A stretch of DNA of 64,000 bases from Pyrus communis (lineage: Eukaryota > Streptophyta > Magnoliopsida > Rosales > Rosaceae), in assembly GCF_963583255.1 (NCBI RefSeq), contig NC_084816.1:7700600-7764599 (forward strand), in the 5' to 3' direction. Position numbers and translations under genes: made by a program. The notes beneath the pieces were generated by a model that worked only from the letters and a program-made list of their open reading frames with translations, was not told the DNA's origin and did not search any database. Position 1 is the stretch's first letter. Every line of letters begins with the position of its first letter. This document shows positions 32,701 to 45,400 of the stretch, one piece after another.

Positions 32701-35221
32701 AGATGTACCGGATACCCTAGGTGGTCTGCAGCATGGTTCCATCCATTGTTCCACATCTATGAATGGATACACTCTGGCTCCAGAAACTACCATGGGATCT
32801 GCTACCCTATTACCTGATTCGTTTGTTGCACGTTCAGATGTTGACATGAACGGTGGCTTAGTTGATTATCCAATGGCATTTCCTGGTGATGACCCTTCTC
32901 TTCAAATTTTTCTTCCCACAAGACCATCAGATGCATCAGTTCATTCTGATTTGAGAGATCAGGCTGATATGTCAAATGGTGTCCACACTGATGATTGGAT
33001 ATCTCTTAGGCTTGGGGGCGACGCCAGTGGCATCAATGGCACATCTGCAACTCCTAATGGTTTGAATTCTACTAGAGTGCAAATGCCATCCAGAGAAGGT
33101 GCCATGGATTCTTTGGCTGACACAGGTTCGTCCTCTTCTGACAGATTTGCTGCAAATGACTTTTAGATTGGTTCATGATTAGCATCAGAGGTAGCTCGAT
33201 TATATGGGTATGCAAATATTTTAAACATGGACACAGCATCCCTGTTTTCATTGTGGGGTTTTGTTTGAGTGCTGATTTATTTTATTGGTGAATATAACTG
33301 GTACTCTGGACTTGTTTTCTGGATGTGAAACAAAGTTTGTGGTGGGAGGGAGGAAGTGGAATATCTTTATTTCTTTCTTCTTTTATTGTCTTAGGAGCCA
33401 GTTGTAGCACATTCATTATATATAGTTTAGGCAGGTGCTACTTCCACATTATGTTGCTTCTTGAATGAGGTTATTGACTTTCAACTATTTCTCAAGTCTT
33501 AAAAGAAAAGCTATAATATTTGTTCAGGATAATTCTACTCTTCACAAAAGTTGAATGTAAACTTTTGACTGTATATGGCATTTGCTTCCATTTATCTTTT
33601 TGCCCCTGCGTAACTAGCCTTCTAGGATGTGTAATTAGCACCAGTAATGTTCTTTGAGATAATGTTTAATTACAAGCCTTGTTTTGAACTTTCGAATACT
33701 CTTTTATCGGCAAAATTAGTTTCGTATGTTTTTTTCTTCGACAACTATGGATGCCCAAATTCTAAAAAGCAGAAACTCGATTACAAAGGAAACTAATTGG
33801 GTTGTTTTATTAATAAACAATGATAAAAGATTACAAGTACCTGAAAATATATCCAAGCTATTTGTTATGTATTTTCTTGATTTAGTTGAATTGGGTGGCC
33901 TGGCTGAAATTGTTTTATACTGTCTGAGTTTTGTTTAATGAAGTTTTACTACTCCAAATTTCTATGCTGGTACTTGAACGTTTTTATCTGAGGCTAAGAG
34001 GTCTAACTTATTCTACTGGTTAAAAGTTTGACTGACTTTCTTCCTTTGTATACTTCATTCATGTAATCTGATGTGTACAAGCTGATATCAATCCAGTGAA
34101 ATAGTATCAACATCTTAGTCTTGTCGTTAAGCACATCACATGCAGATTTTATTTTCTGTCTGTACTCTGCTTTTTTAGATTTTGGTGGTTCTTTCAAATT
34201 GATCTTGGTTTTTGCTTGTGTTCGTGTTAAAAACCAGAAGGAACTAAAATATAACAGATTTTAAACATGCTTAAGTGAGTGCCATCTCAGGTTCTAAAAA
34301 TCTCCTTTCTGTCAATAAGCTTCACTGATATAAGTGAGTGCTGTCTCGGAAGATGCATAAACGAGTTTGAGTAATGAAGTGAGTGCTATTGAGCTTCTTG
34401 AAGCTCAACCTCGTGTGGAATCACATGTTCAAGTTCAAGAACTCCATGGAAGTAAAATCTGCAATTCAAATAGGACCTATTTTTCCCAAGCTTGTCGCTT
34501 ACTCTCTGTCCAAGTGCATCTTTCGCTCTATAGCTTATTTGAAAAGTCTGAAGTTCTTATGTTCACTAAGGCTGCAGACTCTGTGATACAATCACATCAG
34601 ACACAATCACATCTAATTTTCTTCTTACGTCTTTGTTTATGAGGAAAACTAATGAAAAGGGCTTGAAAACTTTGAGTTTTAACGATAAGGACAAAATAAA
34701 GGGTAAAGTGAATAGTACAGGATTGAATTTTTAGTGTAAAAATGTGGTTTTTTGTTAAAGTGAACTGTACCATGGGCTTTTCGTTAAAACTCCCTTGTTT
34801 ACGTTGTCAGAGTTCGTAATTAGTGGTTAAGAGAGAACTAAAGGGATGCCTGTGTGTACAGTCAACTTGTATCTGGTGTCTTCGTCTGTAAATATTGATT
34901 TCTTTCTCTTAGGAAACCCACAAAGAGAGTTGAAAAGTCGATAACTTAATTAAAGTGACTGGGTATAGCAATATAGGGGGTATGGAAATCGTCCCACCCA
35001 TTGTACTGTTGTCATTCCTATATTTGGCATTCTTTGCAGTTTAATCAAAGATTATTAGGCTCACTGTTGTTCCCTTTGCAGCTTCTTTGCTTCTCGGTAT
35101 GAATGATGGTAGCAGATCTGACAGAAGTAGGCAAAGATCCAATAGTCCTTTCTCATTTCCTCGCCAAAAACGTTCTGTGAGATCGCGATTGTATCTTTCT
35201 ATTGACTCGGACTCTGAATAG
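23736..35221 (+). CDS. SIZ1: E3 SUMO-protein ligase SIZ1
   Basis: This is a PIAS-type ligase that transfers SUMO to nuclear proteins. In plants SIZ1 acts in phosphate, cold, ABA, immunity and flowering control (known of the family). Sixteen coding exons: 23736-23759, 24814-24894, 25413-25455, 26574-26646, 26883-27045, 27228-27358, 28272-28340, 29621-29708, 29799-29874, 29995-30068, 30261-30368, 30787-30948, 31522-31626, 31722-31802, 31913-33125 and 35082-35221. They total 2631 bases and 876 residues, near the usual 870-885. Domains are SAP (about 9-50), PHD finger (about 114-171, starting VRCLCGN), PINIT (about 230-345), SP-RING (about 360-410, zinc ligands near C363, C379, H381, C384, C402, C405), a SUMO-interacting motif [10 protein letters not shown] (about 601-610) and a C-terminal basic PRQKRS. 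Exon 13 ends at a GC donor. If the last intron is retained, translation ends at 33166 after 13 extra codons. Confidence 0.95.
26120..26360. repeat. Dispersed repeat in SIZ1 intron 3
   Basis: Sequence rich in 'aaagcact' and 'agtgctttt' pairs, ending 'ccaaaagcagtgccaaacaggcc', a border type common in short plant inverted-repeat elements. A related 'aagcacttctaacc' segment occurs near 45086-45235. Confidence 0.4.
28495..29325. repeat. Repeat with GC-rich ends in SIZ1 intron 7
   Basis: The left edge reads cttggggcgtgcctaggcacccttggaggcgg and the right edge reads cgcctcgcctacgcctccgcg, both far richer in GC than the intron. The middle contains five diverged direct repeats of 'cactcagcctttatttccttt...ctataatt' between about 28855 and 29060. 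Relatives with 'cctaggc' borders occur near 51790-51885 and 53165-53640. The class is uncertain. Confidence 0.5.
31627..31721 (+). other. GC-AG intron of SIZ1
   Basis: Exon 13 ends CGTTCAAGGAAG and the intron starts gcaagc. The acceptor is tgattgcag before TGGCAATGC. Only this border keeps the conserved SP-RING reading NQRSRKWQCPIC. A strong 'AG|gcaag' context is typical of functional plant GC introns. Confidence 0.85.
33126..35081 (+). other. Last SIZ1 intron, with alternative protein end
   Basis: Donor ACACAG|gttcgt and acceptor ctttgcag|CTTCT join exons 15 and 16 in frame, giving SLLLGMNDG and [10 protein letters not shown] as in other plant SIZ1 proteins. Read through, the intron gives a short tail ending FAANDF and a stop at 33164-33166, about 54 residues shorter overall with loss of the basic C-terminus. 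The intron contains the dispersed repeat 34640-34797. Confidence 0.7.
34640..34797. repeat. Short dispersed repeat in the last SIZ1 intron
   Basis: It runs from ggaaaactaatgaaaagggcttg to gggcttttcgttaaaactccc. Related copies are at 8385-8475 and 16328-16490. Confidence 0.6.
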
Positions 35222-36745
35222 TGGAACTGGAACTTGTATTGAGAACTACCTTTTTGGATTTTTTGTCTTATTATCTCCCTGGGATTCAAAGCGTATCCTG
35301 GAGTAATCTTATGATTGAGACAGAGAATCTAGTTTTGGGTTTCTAGTTGGAAGAATGCTGACAGACATTTGGTTCCTGGCAAGAGATGAAGTTTTTGGTG
35401 TGGCACAAGGCATCCGAGGTAGAACAAAGCGATACAAGTATACAGGGCATCCAAGTACACTGCATTGTCGCAAAACTTGCGCTGGCACCTGCAGAAATTT
35501 CCCTTTGGTTTGCGAGGTTTATTCCTTTTTTTTCATATTCTGTTATCCTGCTTATGCATCAGTAGAAGTGCTTCGGATGCCTGTTTAACTGACAGGATTG
35601 TTCGAGTTCCTCTTGGAAATTATCTGCAGGTTCGGTGCTGGTGTTGTACAGGAGATTGTGATTAGAATCCGGAAAACTGGGATGTAGTGGGGGAAACCTT
35701 ACGAAACAAGTTAAAAGAAAATAGATGCTTCGTCGTCTCGGTTTTATAGTGAGAAGCAATAGCCTGTAAATATTCACTCAGTTTCCACTCGTTTATTTAT
35801 AGGCATTTTTTGAAAATAATCGATATATTTCTGGTTGGTCAGGGTTTTAATGACTCTTTATTTTGGGGGTGTACATTTCTGTTGGGGCACGATATTTGTG
35901 TTAAGTACAGGGGGAAATGCACTTATCCGTTGCTCCGAAGGCCGACGAATAAGGCGTGATTGATGAGATCCTGTGAGGCAACAAAGAAATTATAGGGGAA
36001 GTCATATGTTCATTGTATTTGGAATGCAATTTGAGTTTTACGATCGATTATTCCAACTTCCATGTATGGTTGAAATTCTTGTAATTTCTGAATCCGGAGT
36101 CCCAACCGTGGAAATTGTTTCAGCCAGTTTAATGCAATTTATCATCGCATATGATGTCCCCGCCATTGGATGGTGCCAGCTAGTACTACAGTCTAGTAGT
36201 ATTGCTCTTTCTAAGTAAGTAGTTGTTACCAATTTTAACCGTTTGAGTCCGTTTTCGACACAATGGTATTTGTGGCAAGGAAGAGCCAGCAATAAATTGA
36301 TACCAAACTTGCCATTCATATCTAAAAATTATCGACAAACAGGTCGGAAAAATGCCATTCTCTTCCAATCAAAACCAAGGCGGACAGCAGCAATCTTAAG
36401 AAGTCAGGTCTATCCAAGTACAAATACCCCTCTAAGAAGTTAGCAGTAACAAATCTCTCCAACTGGAATTAAGGCGAAAAATCAGAAAAATTCCTCTGTT
36501 TCTTAAAACTATCGATATGTCAATAATTCTTGAAACTCAGATTCATGGTACTGTAAACACTACTGTTTTTTCTCTTGCAACGTTTGATGAAAGGATCGCG
36601 GACTCCCCAAAGCCACCACGGTAGATGCTTGCTGTGAACAACTAGCACCCGTGACAGTAGCCAGGTCATACGTTCGGGTACCACGGAGAGAAGTGCGAGA
36701 CCGGCGCATATGTGGAGGCAGCATCGTATTAAAATCCACTGTACT
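35222..36745. other. Convergent 3' regions of SIZ1 and GTF2H2
   Basis: The two genes end toward each other here. The 3' UTRs probably occupy parts of both flanks. Short open frames across this stretch show no family resemblance, and I see no further gene. Confidence 0.6.
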
Positions 36746-39405
36746 TCATCCTTCATTTATATTTGGAATCCTGGAACGCCTAGTGCTCTCACAACCTGGG
36801 CAGTTATGCAAGCTTTCATGAATGTATATGTCGCATTCAAGGCAGAAGTGCTGTTTGCATTTTGGGCAAGCGACCCGAAGGCCAGGCTTGTTTCCTGTGT
36901 CAGATACAGTGAAAACAAATGTAAGATAGGGAGGCGATCTCACCTGTTACACAGGCCTGGTACAGAAACTGAAAACAAAGGCAAGATTTACATATGACAT
37001 CAAGGAATAACTTGGATATACGTTTAAGAGGCAAGGTTTTGCCTGTGATTTTAAAAGTAATGTTTCCAGGTTCATCTTTTCACTTGTAATTCTCTCTCTT
37101 TCCTTTTCTATTACCGAATCTCTTTGGCGGGATAAGAAAAGGCCTTTTATTCTCTTATTCTCCCTTTAAGTATCTTATTATTCCTACAGTCACAAGCAGC
37201 TTCATGCTGCTGCTTCTAAGGGAGCATCTGCTAACACGTTGCAATAAAACAACCAAAACACTACGGTCCCCAGCTTCCTTATCAGACTTGCGTAACTTCT
37301 GTCAGACAATAAGGCCGATGTTTAATAGAATTGAACCATGTAATTCACATCAAGAATATTGCCTGGTCTGTAGATATCTTCCCCGAAAGAGAATACATTG
37401 AAGCTAAATCCGTCCAATCTAATTACAGCTATAGCTAAGCTTTTAGATTGTGAACTTAGTATTTCATTCATACGGTTGTTTTGGAGATCATGTTGTCTTT
37501 GGTTAGTGGATTCTTTTCGTCTCTTCATATGCACTTGTTTCAATAATGACAGCAAAACAATCATAAAAGACACGACTAACCTACATCTACAACATTTCAC
37601 AAGAAAACAAAAATATACTGCAGTGCAGTGCTATCAAATTTATTCCAAAAGCTCCAAAGTATCTATTTATGTACATACATACTTACCGGGACCGAGAAGG
37701 TTTTGTTGGCAGCCGAAACAAGCTCTAGGGAACTTGTTTTGTTGATCAATTAGTAGTGAAAGAGAGACCTCGTCAAAAGGTACAATGGGAAAGAGATGAT
37801 GATAAGACCTTGCTAAATGAGGGGAAGAAATGAGTGTCAGCCCACAAATGCGACATTCTGTAGGTAGCTCACAAACGCGAGCCTTGCACCTAGGACAAGT
37901 GTATCCAGCTCCTACCTTTGCCTCCTTGTGACATGAACAAATGGCCACAGAGCCCTCTGCTGCTCTTTGTGGGAAGCCCATCTTTATCAAGTTAGCAATT
38001 GCAAATTCTGCTATTGCTGGAGGTGGAGGTGCATGTTCCAATATCAACTCTTTTAAGTGTGCCTACACAAGAAGAAACATATCAGAACCAATGTTATAAA
38101 AACGAATTTTGTAGGTCAATTCCAATAATAACCGTCGATGAAAATCTTAAATCTTTTACGTGCAAAACAAAAGATCACTCGGCAGTTTCTACGACAACTT
38201 TAACTCTGTTGATTATTTTTGGTTATTCATTCTCATGTAGTTTGACATTGTAGGGTTTACTTAGATGAACTCACCTCATCCAATGCAATATAGTACAAGC
38301 CACCGGTTTCTTGGCACAGATGTTTGCATATGAAAATTTCTGCTGAAAGACCGATAACCGAGCACCTAATTTTGGATTTCTTACACTTCTGGATAGTTTC
38401 CATTATATCTCCAGGATCACAGGTACTGAGAGCTGAATATAAGATCAATACTTCTCTATGACCATATGATGGAATCTGATTAAGATACCCATGTACAAGA
38501 TCCAATGCGTTCTGTAGGGACGAGTCACCAGAGCATTCCAGTTTACCCATCAAAGCTTTAACATGAGACTCGGGACTGCCACCAAGATCCGTTAAGCAAT
38601 GAGCAACACCATCTTTTACAGTCACCAGGCCAACTTGACTAAGCGGATTCTGGTAGAAAAACTCTCTTATGAAAGCCTCAACATGTTTCGCAATGACCCC
38701 CATTCGGCTTGGTCGAAAATCCATTTCTGCAGCTGCCTTCAGACATCAAACGAAACCAGATGTAACAATTTTTCATCACATATAAAGTAAATACATTGCA
38801 CAAGAACTGTCACAGAAAACTTCTGCATCCATGTATCTTAATACACCATTTTCGTTATTGACTGAGGATTATATAAACGATATCATTGGCTGCCCAAGCT
38901 AAGTTCATCAATCCGAAAAATGGCAGTACAAAAATATAGTCATTTCACTTGAAATCAATTAAAGCTCCAAACTTTACCAAACAAAGGTTTCAGAAAAACA
39001 AATTCCTGCAGATCAAACCACAAAAATAGTATAAATAAGCTAACATCTCTCTCTCTCTCTCTGAGATGGCAGACCTAGCAAAATTGAATAAAATTTCCTA
39101 AGGGCAACAAGCAAACAGGAATCAGATACCTTAGAGAGGTCGATAACAATGAAAAGATAACGAATGAGACCCTTTTGGATTCGGGCAGTGGAGGCGGCGC
39201 GAAGGCGGCGGCGGTATTGGGCATGTTTGAGGGACTGGTTATCAATGGGCTGGAGAAGCCCGGACTCGTCCTCTTGCAGAGACTCCCACGACCTCTCGTC
39301 GGCGTAAGCTCGCTCCCAGGCAGCGAGGCCACCATTGTTTGCGTCGTCGTCGTCTTCGTCTTCCTCAGCTTCTCCGTTTAGGCGTCTTTGTTCGCCGTTG
39401 TTCAT
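36746..39405 (-). CDS. GTF2H2: TFIIH core subunit p44 (GTF2H2/Ssl1)
   Basis: This is a subunit of the general transcription and nucleotide-excision-repair factor TFIIH; in the family it binds and stimulates the XPD helicase. Four coding exons on the minus strand: 39405-39130, 38736-38275, 38062-37687 and 36894-36746. They total 1263 bases and 420 residues, matching the plant length of about 421. Features are an acidic N-terminus (EAEEDEDDDD), a von Willebrand/Ssl1-like domain (about 85-250: IRYLFIVIDLSKAAAEMDFR, GHREVLILYSALSTCDPGDI), a C4 zinc finger (about 291-325, CSCHKE...CPRCKARVC...CRICG) and a C-terminal RING-like C1 domain (CFGCQQ...CPKCKQHFCLECDIYIHESLHNCPGC). The ATG at 39405 fits the conserved MNNGEQ start; an upstream in-frame ATG at 39459 is less likely. 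All introns are GT-AG. Confidence 0.95.
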
Positions 39406-40577
39406 GGTTCGATTGACCTTGATTTGCTGTGGCTGTTGGAGTGATGAGACCCACAGCACGGAGACGCAGAGACGCCCACCGGTTCATAATTATGTACCCA
39501 AATTGCTGGGCATTTTTGTCTTTTTCTTTAAGATTATCAAATAATTTTAAAATGACGGAAATTTTTACAAATTTATAAATTTTCTTGTTTAACTAACCTA
39601 ACAAATAATAAATTTGAATATGAAATTTGTTATTTTTAAACTCTTATTCATAGAAATTTAGAAATGAAATTTGTTATTGTTAAATTTCAATCTTTAAACT
39701 CTCACTCATAGACATTTAGAAATAATATCCATTTAAGTAAAATTTATTTTTGGGATTAGAGGTCCCAAATTTCAATTTTTTTGCCACGCAAAAATTTTAA
39801 ATTTCTATGTTTATAAATTCAAACAAATGAGTCTATGTCCATTTACAAATTCTGACTTTTGTCAGAACCCCAAAAGGAAATTTTATTTCTTTCATTTTTT
39901 CGAAATGATTTTTTGGGTAAATTTATACCTTTTTTTTTTTGCCATTAGTCACTACAATTTAGTAGTTTTCTTTTCACTCGTATGTTACAGTGTGTTATTG
40001 GTTCGATCCTCTCAAATGATGAATTTTACACCCAATTATAACCGACACATTGTGTAACTTCAATATAAAAGTTACAAAAAACTATGTTTTCTTAGTTATT
40101 TAACTTGATTGATATTTGATAACCAACCCTTCTACTCTGAAAAGAAAGCAATTCATTTCTTTTGAAACCAACTTTCTCTACTAGTTAGTTTTAACTCTTA
40201 AGCCAAGAGTCCAAGACATGAGAAGCATTCTGATGTGGAAAACTTTTGAGCTGATGCAGGATGCCTAGCAGAGACCATCTGGGCATGTAACTTCAACCTT
40301 TTCAGAACCACCAGCTCTCAGTCCACTTTAGTTGCATGGGTGGCAACAAATTACAGTTTCTTTCTTCTGTACCACCGGAGATTCGTGCTCGAGGAGTTCT
40401 GGAGAAAACCTCACTCCCAGCCAATTTCTGAAAGAGAAGAATATGATTGCATGATATAAATCTATTGATTTTGGTAAACTGAGGGTGCTGATTACTCGCA
40501 ATGTTGCAGGTGATTAAATTCAGTAAACTGATAACATGGTGGATTAAATTCAGAACGTCCACAGATAGTTCACCATT
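39406..40577. other. Intergenic region between GTF2H2 and U11/U12-65K
   Basis: AT-rich. It contains the short GTF2H2 promoter and 5' UTR next to 39405 and the 3' UTR of the next minus-strand gene below 40578. No further gene or named repeat was recognised. Confidence 0.55.
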
Positions 40578-42632
40578 TTAATTCGCTTTCCCAGCTGCAG
40601 GATTCCGGCCAAACTGGATGATCATTGGTTTGCCTTTGAACACATACCCATTTACTAGATTCTGAAACGAAGGTATAATGGTATAACAAATGAGTAATTT
40701 TATCCATGCTTCAACGAAAAAGCAAGATAACAAAGGGACTACAGATATCTGCTTGAATGGTAAGCAAAACTGCGTACACTGGATGCAATTAAAAATCCGT
40801 CAAGACCTATGAAATCGTCATAAAACTAGCAGACGAGCACCAAGATCATCTTGATACCAATTGTACAGCAACTATTAATTGAGATCAGAGGGGCATACCA
40901 AAGCATAATGTGCTAGTTCAACTGATGGAAATGTCACAAAAGCTTGGCCTCTCATTCTTCCTTCCTGCAATCCAAAATATTACCTTCAGCTTTTGCTGGT
41001 AGGAAAGCACTTGAAGCAGATGCAAAGATTGGCAAAAGCCACCTTTCAAGATAATATAACATGCCACAGACACATCATAAGGAATGAAATCTTCATGACA
41101 ACAAGTCTTTCTCAAGGCATTCGAATTTATACATGAACACCTTAAAGTTTATTAGATGCTTTCTTCATAAGTCAGTGTAAACGTCTCATTCCAACCTCAT
41201 AGTCCCCCATATTTTTCTCAAACTGAGCCCATAACTCATCCTAGTTTTCTATCTTTCCACTTTTTTTCTTGTTCCATTGAAATATTTCAGCTATCCTTGA
41301 TGTACAAAGAGAGTAACTTAGGACAGCATTGGTAATCAAATATGTAAAGGAACAAACGTTGACTTGGAAGCATAAAGGTGATCAAGAGATCTCACCTGCA
41401 TGAGCTTCACGCTGAGACCAGATTTGGCTGCATCAATGCTTCCAAATAATGACCCTACGGCATAACAACAGTATTACAGTAGTTTAGAATGGTTAAACCT
41501 AGGTGCGAGACAGTTTAACAATTCTTGGACCTGGAAAATTGGAGTGATTTCTACCGTTTGGACACCAAAAAAATGTGAAGAGAATTCACATGTAAAGGAT
41601 CACTTCTTCAATACTACTCTTTAGGATATCTCGGCATAAATACTTGCAGAGAACTAAGATTTCTAACATACTGTTTAAGAAAACTAAAATAAGTTATATA
41701 GAGTTCATCATAACTGTGAGCTCACCAAATATGTAATATAAGTCATCAGCAACAATATCCTTTGCCAAGTTCTTTATATACAACACCGAGGCCGGATTCC
41801 CAGCTGCATAGTTCTGCAGATTCCAAGTAAGATCTCTGTATTAAATATCTTTTTTCACAAGTCACCTAAATTTTTCCCTCAAAGTTCATATATAATTTTT
41901 ATGACTAGGCATTGCTTCAGACTCCATACAGCAAGGCCGTCTACCAAAATAGAGCCAAATGTCAAATTGGTACCTTAAACATTGGCAGTGATAATATTTC
42001 TTCTGGAGGCAATTTTCCTTTTTCCAGTTCTTCTGGAGTTGCAAAAGTGTTGATATCTGCACTCTCATTTTCTGGATGCTCTGAGTCTTCAGTAATGCCA
42101 TCATCTTTATTTTCATTAGCAACAACTTTTGGTGCAATTTTTATCTGCAACAATCCAAGAAGAATATATGAAAAATAGCTAGGCATAAGAGACCAACCGA
42201 CAAAGATGACCATTCATCTTGAAAAGTAAATGACCTCTTCCTATAAAAAAAAGATTAAAGACCTGTACGATAGGATTCTTCTTTTTTATCATTGGAATCT
42301 CCTTTGGGATAAGAGTGGCCGATTTCAATCCAACATCTTCATGAGCTACATCTTTATCAACTGCAGGACCAACAATAGCTTCCCGCTTAATACGCTTCCG
42401 TCCACTAAAAGCTCTGCTATAGGATTTTTCCTTGACTTCCTGATAACATTCAATTCAAAGTCTCAAGGGATGTATAAACTTTAAAGAAATTAGAAAATTA
42501 GACAGGTAGAGTAATTTTTCTTCTTTTTGACATAATAATCCAAATGTGGATGTATGAAATGATTTCACGTCTCATAGTTCAATGTGCACTTAACAAGTGC
42601 ATATATGTGTTCCAGATGCTTTTGGTGGTGGT

Positions 42633-42663
<31 letters not shown>

Positions 42664-44072
42664 GGGGAGGGGAGGGTGGTGTGTGTTGGGTTTGGATTGT
42701 TCTTAATTCTCATACTTGAAACCATGGTGGTACCCCTCTCTTCCTCTCACGCATTCACGAGTGCAAACTTAAAGAAGAAAACATAAATAGTTATCAAAGG
42801 AAGACTTGGCAACCTATGAAGTTACCTCATCCGAAGACTCCATTTCTGACTCTTCACTTGATAAATCAGCCGAGCAAGGCTTTTCGGCTAGAAGTGGGGG
42901 AGGTGGTGGAAGTGGCACGGGTACTGAGGGTGGTAGTGGTGGAGAGGGAAGAGCCATACGAAATGGAGCTGGTATGTTCATTTTGTTCATCAAGTGCAAA
43001 ACCTACAATTCAGAGTGCAAGTCTTAGATAATATGGCCCAAAATATGTCTCACTGACTAGATAAAAACAAGGTACACATTCAAATTATGAGATCTTAGTG
43101 CACTGTTACATTAGTTTTGTTTGAGATTAGAGAGAACCTGTGTATAAAAGCGAGGTACAGCTATAAGAGCATTTACAATGTTGGTTAGAATATTTCCATC
43201 TGGTGGCGGGTAAGCGTACCTGTAATATATAAAAATCAAATCATTTTAAACCTATTGGAGGGTACACTAGAGATATAACTTCCCATCCACATTAACATAT
43301 GAGTAACAGACTAACAAACATACAGATAAATTTCTCAAATACAGGAGGACCCTCATAAAATATGTTTTAATAATTTGAAGAAGTGGAGTCGAATAACATA
43401 CTCGAGGTGAGGAGGAAAGGGATAGTCTACACCAAGCCTCGGAGCAATGGGCTCTGATCTTGAGACCTCAACTTTTTCAGCCTCTATCTTGATGGTAGGA
43501 TTGTGGACCAACGATGGTTTGGAAGTGGGGTTTACAGAAATAGAATCGTTGTTAGAAGCCTGTGATGGCTTATCATTATTGGCAGCTGCTCTCTCTACTT
43601 TTAAGACCTTACCAAGAAACCTCAGCCTACCCAAACAAAGAAAACAATGCTACAAACCAATTAGTAACATAACGTGACAATGTGACTGCAATGCAAGAAA
43701 ATGAGTATATGACAGTGCTTGTGATACCCATTTAACTGGCGTTGTGCCTGGTACGCCAAGCCTTCGTTTTGGAAATCCACAAATGCGCAGTTCCTCAGCC
43801 TGTGAGTATATGCATATAGATTATAGCGAGGGGAGCAAAAGAAAAAAACACAGGAACAATAACAATTCAGAAGGAGAAGCAAGAATTGACCGGCCAGTAG
43901 CAGCGCACGAGCGAACAGAAGAAGCACCATAGTGGGACAACAGCCGAAACAGAGTCTCCTCAGAAATAGCTTCTGGAAGGTGACGAATCAATAAGCTCAC
44001 CCTAGCCCCACTGCTTCCACTTGGTGATTCTTCAAAACCCAAGTGGTGGTGGTATTGCTGCTGCTGCTGCAT
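40578..44072 (-). CDS. U11/U12 snRNP 65 kDa protein (RNPC3 orthologue)
   Basis: This protein of the minor (U12-type) spliceosome is known in the family to bind the U12 snRNA loop and bridge U11 and U12 particles. Eleven coding exons on the minus strand: 44072-43891, 43799-43728, 43626-43402, 43219-43138, 43002-42826, 42439-42263, 42144-41974, 41813-41726, 41454-41396, 40964-40899 and 40661-40578. They total 1383 bases and 460 residues. RRM1 spans about 25-108 (VSLLIRHLP; RNP1-like RNCAFVDFQN). Next come YPFPPHLEYAYPPP and a proline-rich stretch (LPPPPPLLAE), then an acidic Ser/Glu segment, and RRM2 at about 370-450 (SVLYIKNLAKD; GQAFVTFPS; IIQFGRNPAAGKAN end). The start at 44072 gives MQQQQQYHHH; a 5' UTR exon near 44650-44740 with donor AAAAG|gtatga is likely. 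All introns keep frame. Confidence 0.93.
42635..42676. repeat. Poly-G tract in a U11/U12-65K intron
   Basis: About 30 consecutive G on the plus strand (from about 42632 to 42661), then ggaggggaggggaggg. The gene is on the minus strand, so the pre-mRNA carries a C tract and the template strand is G-rich. The exact length is prone to sequencing error. Confidence 0.9.
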
Positions 44073-44919
44073 CTCAACTCTCAAAGAACTTGTGGGTTTG
44101 GTTAAACACAAGGGTTGAAGACGTAATCCTTGCAACCGAAACCGGCTGCTCCAGCCAAAATTTCTTGCTTCCCCAATACCTATTCATGAAAACCATGTGA
44201 ATTTTCGACGAACGAGAAAAACCCATTTGGCAATTAACAAAAAGAACTTGCTTCTCACAACCCTTCACCACCATGATTATAAAAAATCAAATTTAGCCCC
44301 AAATTTAACCTAATATCACTCCATGAACTGTTCAAACTACATTTAACATGAACACCATATCGCATAAAATCAGCATTAGATAAATTTAATCAAGGGTTTG
44401 GAACTAGAATCTTAGCAAATAATTTTCATCATAATCAATATCAAACAAAGCTAATCAAGTTTTTTGGGTTTAGACACTAAATTTTTGAAGCCTGAAATCC
44501 GGCCCTTCAATTTAACCCCGCGCTATGCTGCTTGTGGAAACACCTCAAACGCCAAAGGTAAGATTTTGATAGAGGATTAAAGAACCCAGGAGGGAGGCTA
44601 GCTCAGGAATACAATGTAGAAGAAGCCGAAGCTAAAGAGCCATGAGCGAGAGGATTTCATACCTTTTGCCACAGACAAATGTGGAGAGTTCCGAGTTCAT
44701 ACGTGCACCGATATAACGCGCGACGGTTTGTGTTGGAACCTCTACCTCTCTCAGACTTTGCATAGTTTTCTTTCTTTTCCTTTTTTATTAAATTTTTTTT
44801 TAGTTTAAATAGTTTTATTTTATTTTTTTGGTCAAATAAATAGTTCTAAATTGATTGGAATTAAAATCGTTTTTTGTGAAAATTCTTTTAAAATAAATTT
44901 TTAGGGTTGTTTTAGAAAA

Positions 44920-45066
44920 ATAAAATAGTACTATTCTCACATTTATTTTTACTTCTTACAGACCTCTTTTAAATTTTGACCGTCAGATTGAATGAATTGA
45001 AGGAGATCATTAGTCAACATTAATAAGGGTGTGTCAGAGATAAAAATAAGTATGCGAATAACACTT
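44920..45066. repeat. MITE-like repeat near U11/U12-65K promoter
   Basis: The reverse complement matches the repeat at about 50366-50490: 'cttcaattcatyyratcygacggt', 'gtgtgtgagaagtaaa'-like ends. Non-coding. Confidence 0.55.
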
Positions 45067-45289
45067 TCCAAAAAAAAAAAAAAAAAGGATTTTTAGTAAA
45101 AATACAAGTGACTAGAAAATTTTCTCCAAGTGCATTTTGGAGAAATAACAGTTATGTGAAGCACTAAGAGTGATTTTTAACTCAAAAACACTTTCAGTCA
45201 TTTTAAAAGCACTTCTAACCGAGTCCTACAAATAAAAGGTCTTTGTTTGAAAAATTATTCAAAATAATCACTTTTAAAATCTCAATTGT

Positions 45290-45400
45290 TTCCAAAGGAA
45301 AATTTGAACCACAATATTACTAGCTCATTGTAAGACTAAGCCTACCCCCTTCCTTTTAGAGTAGATAATATCGTTTGTTAAAAAAAAAAAAAATCTCAAT
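45290..45400 (+). mobile_element. SINE copy 2, 5' truncated
   Basis: It shares the body 'tttgaaccacaatattactagctcattgtaagactaagcctaccccctt' and 'tagagtagataatat' with 855-1028, then a poly-A stretch. Confidence 0.55.

Noticed and set aside
33126..33166. SIZ1 ending at 33166 as the only product
   Set aside because: A good donor at 33125 and the exon at 35082-35221 restore the conserved C-terminus, so this end is treated as a retained-intron alternative.
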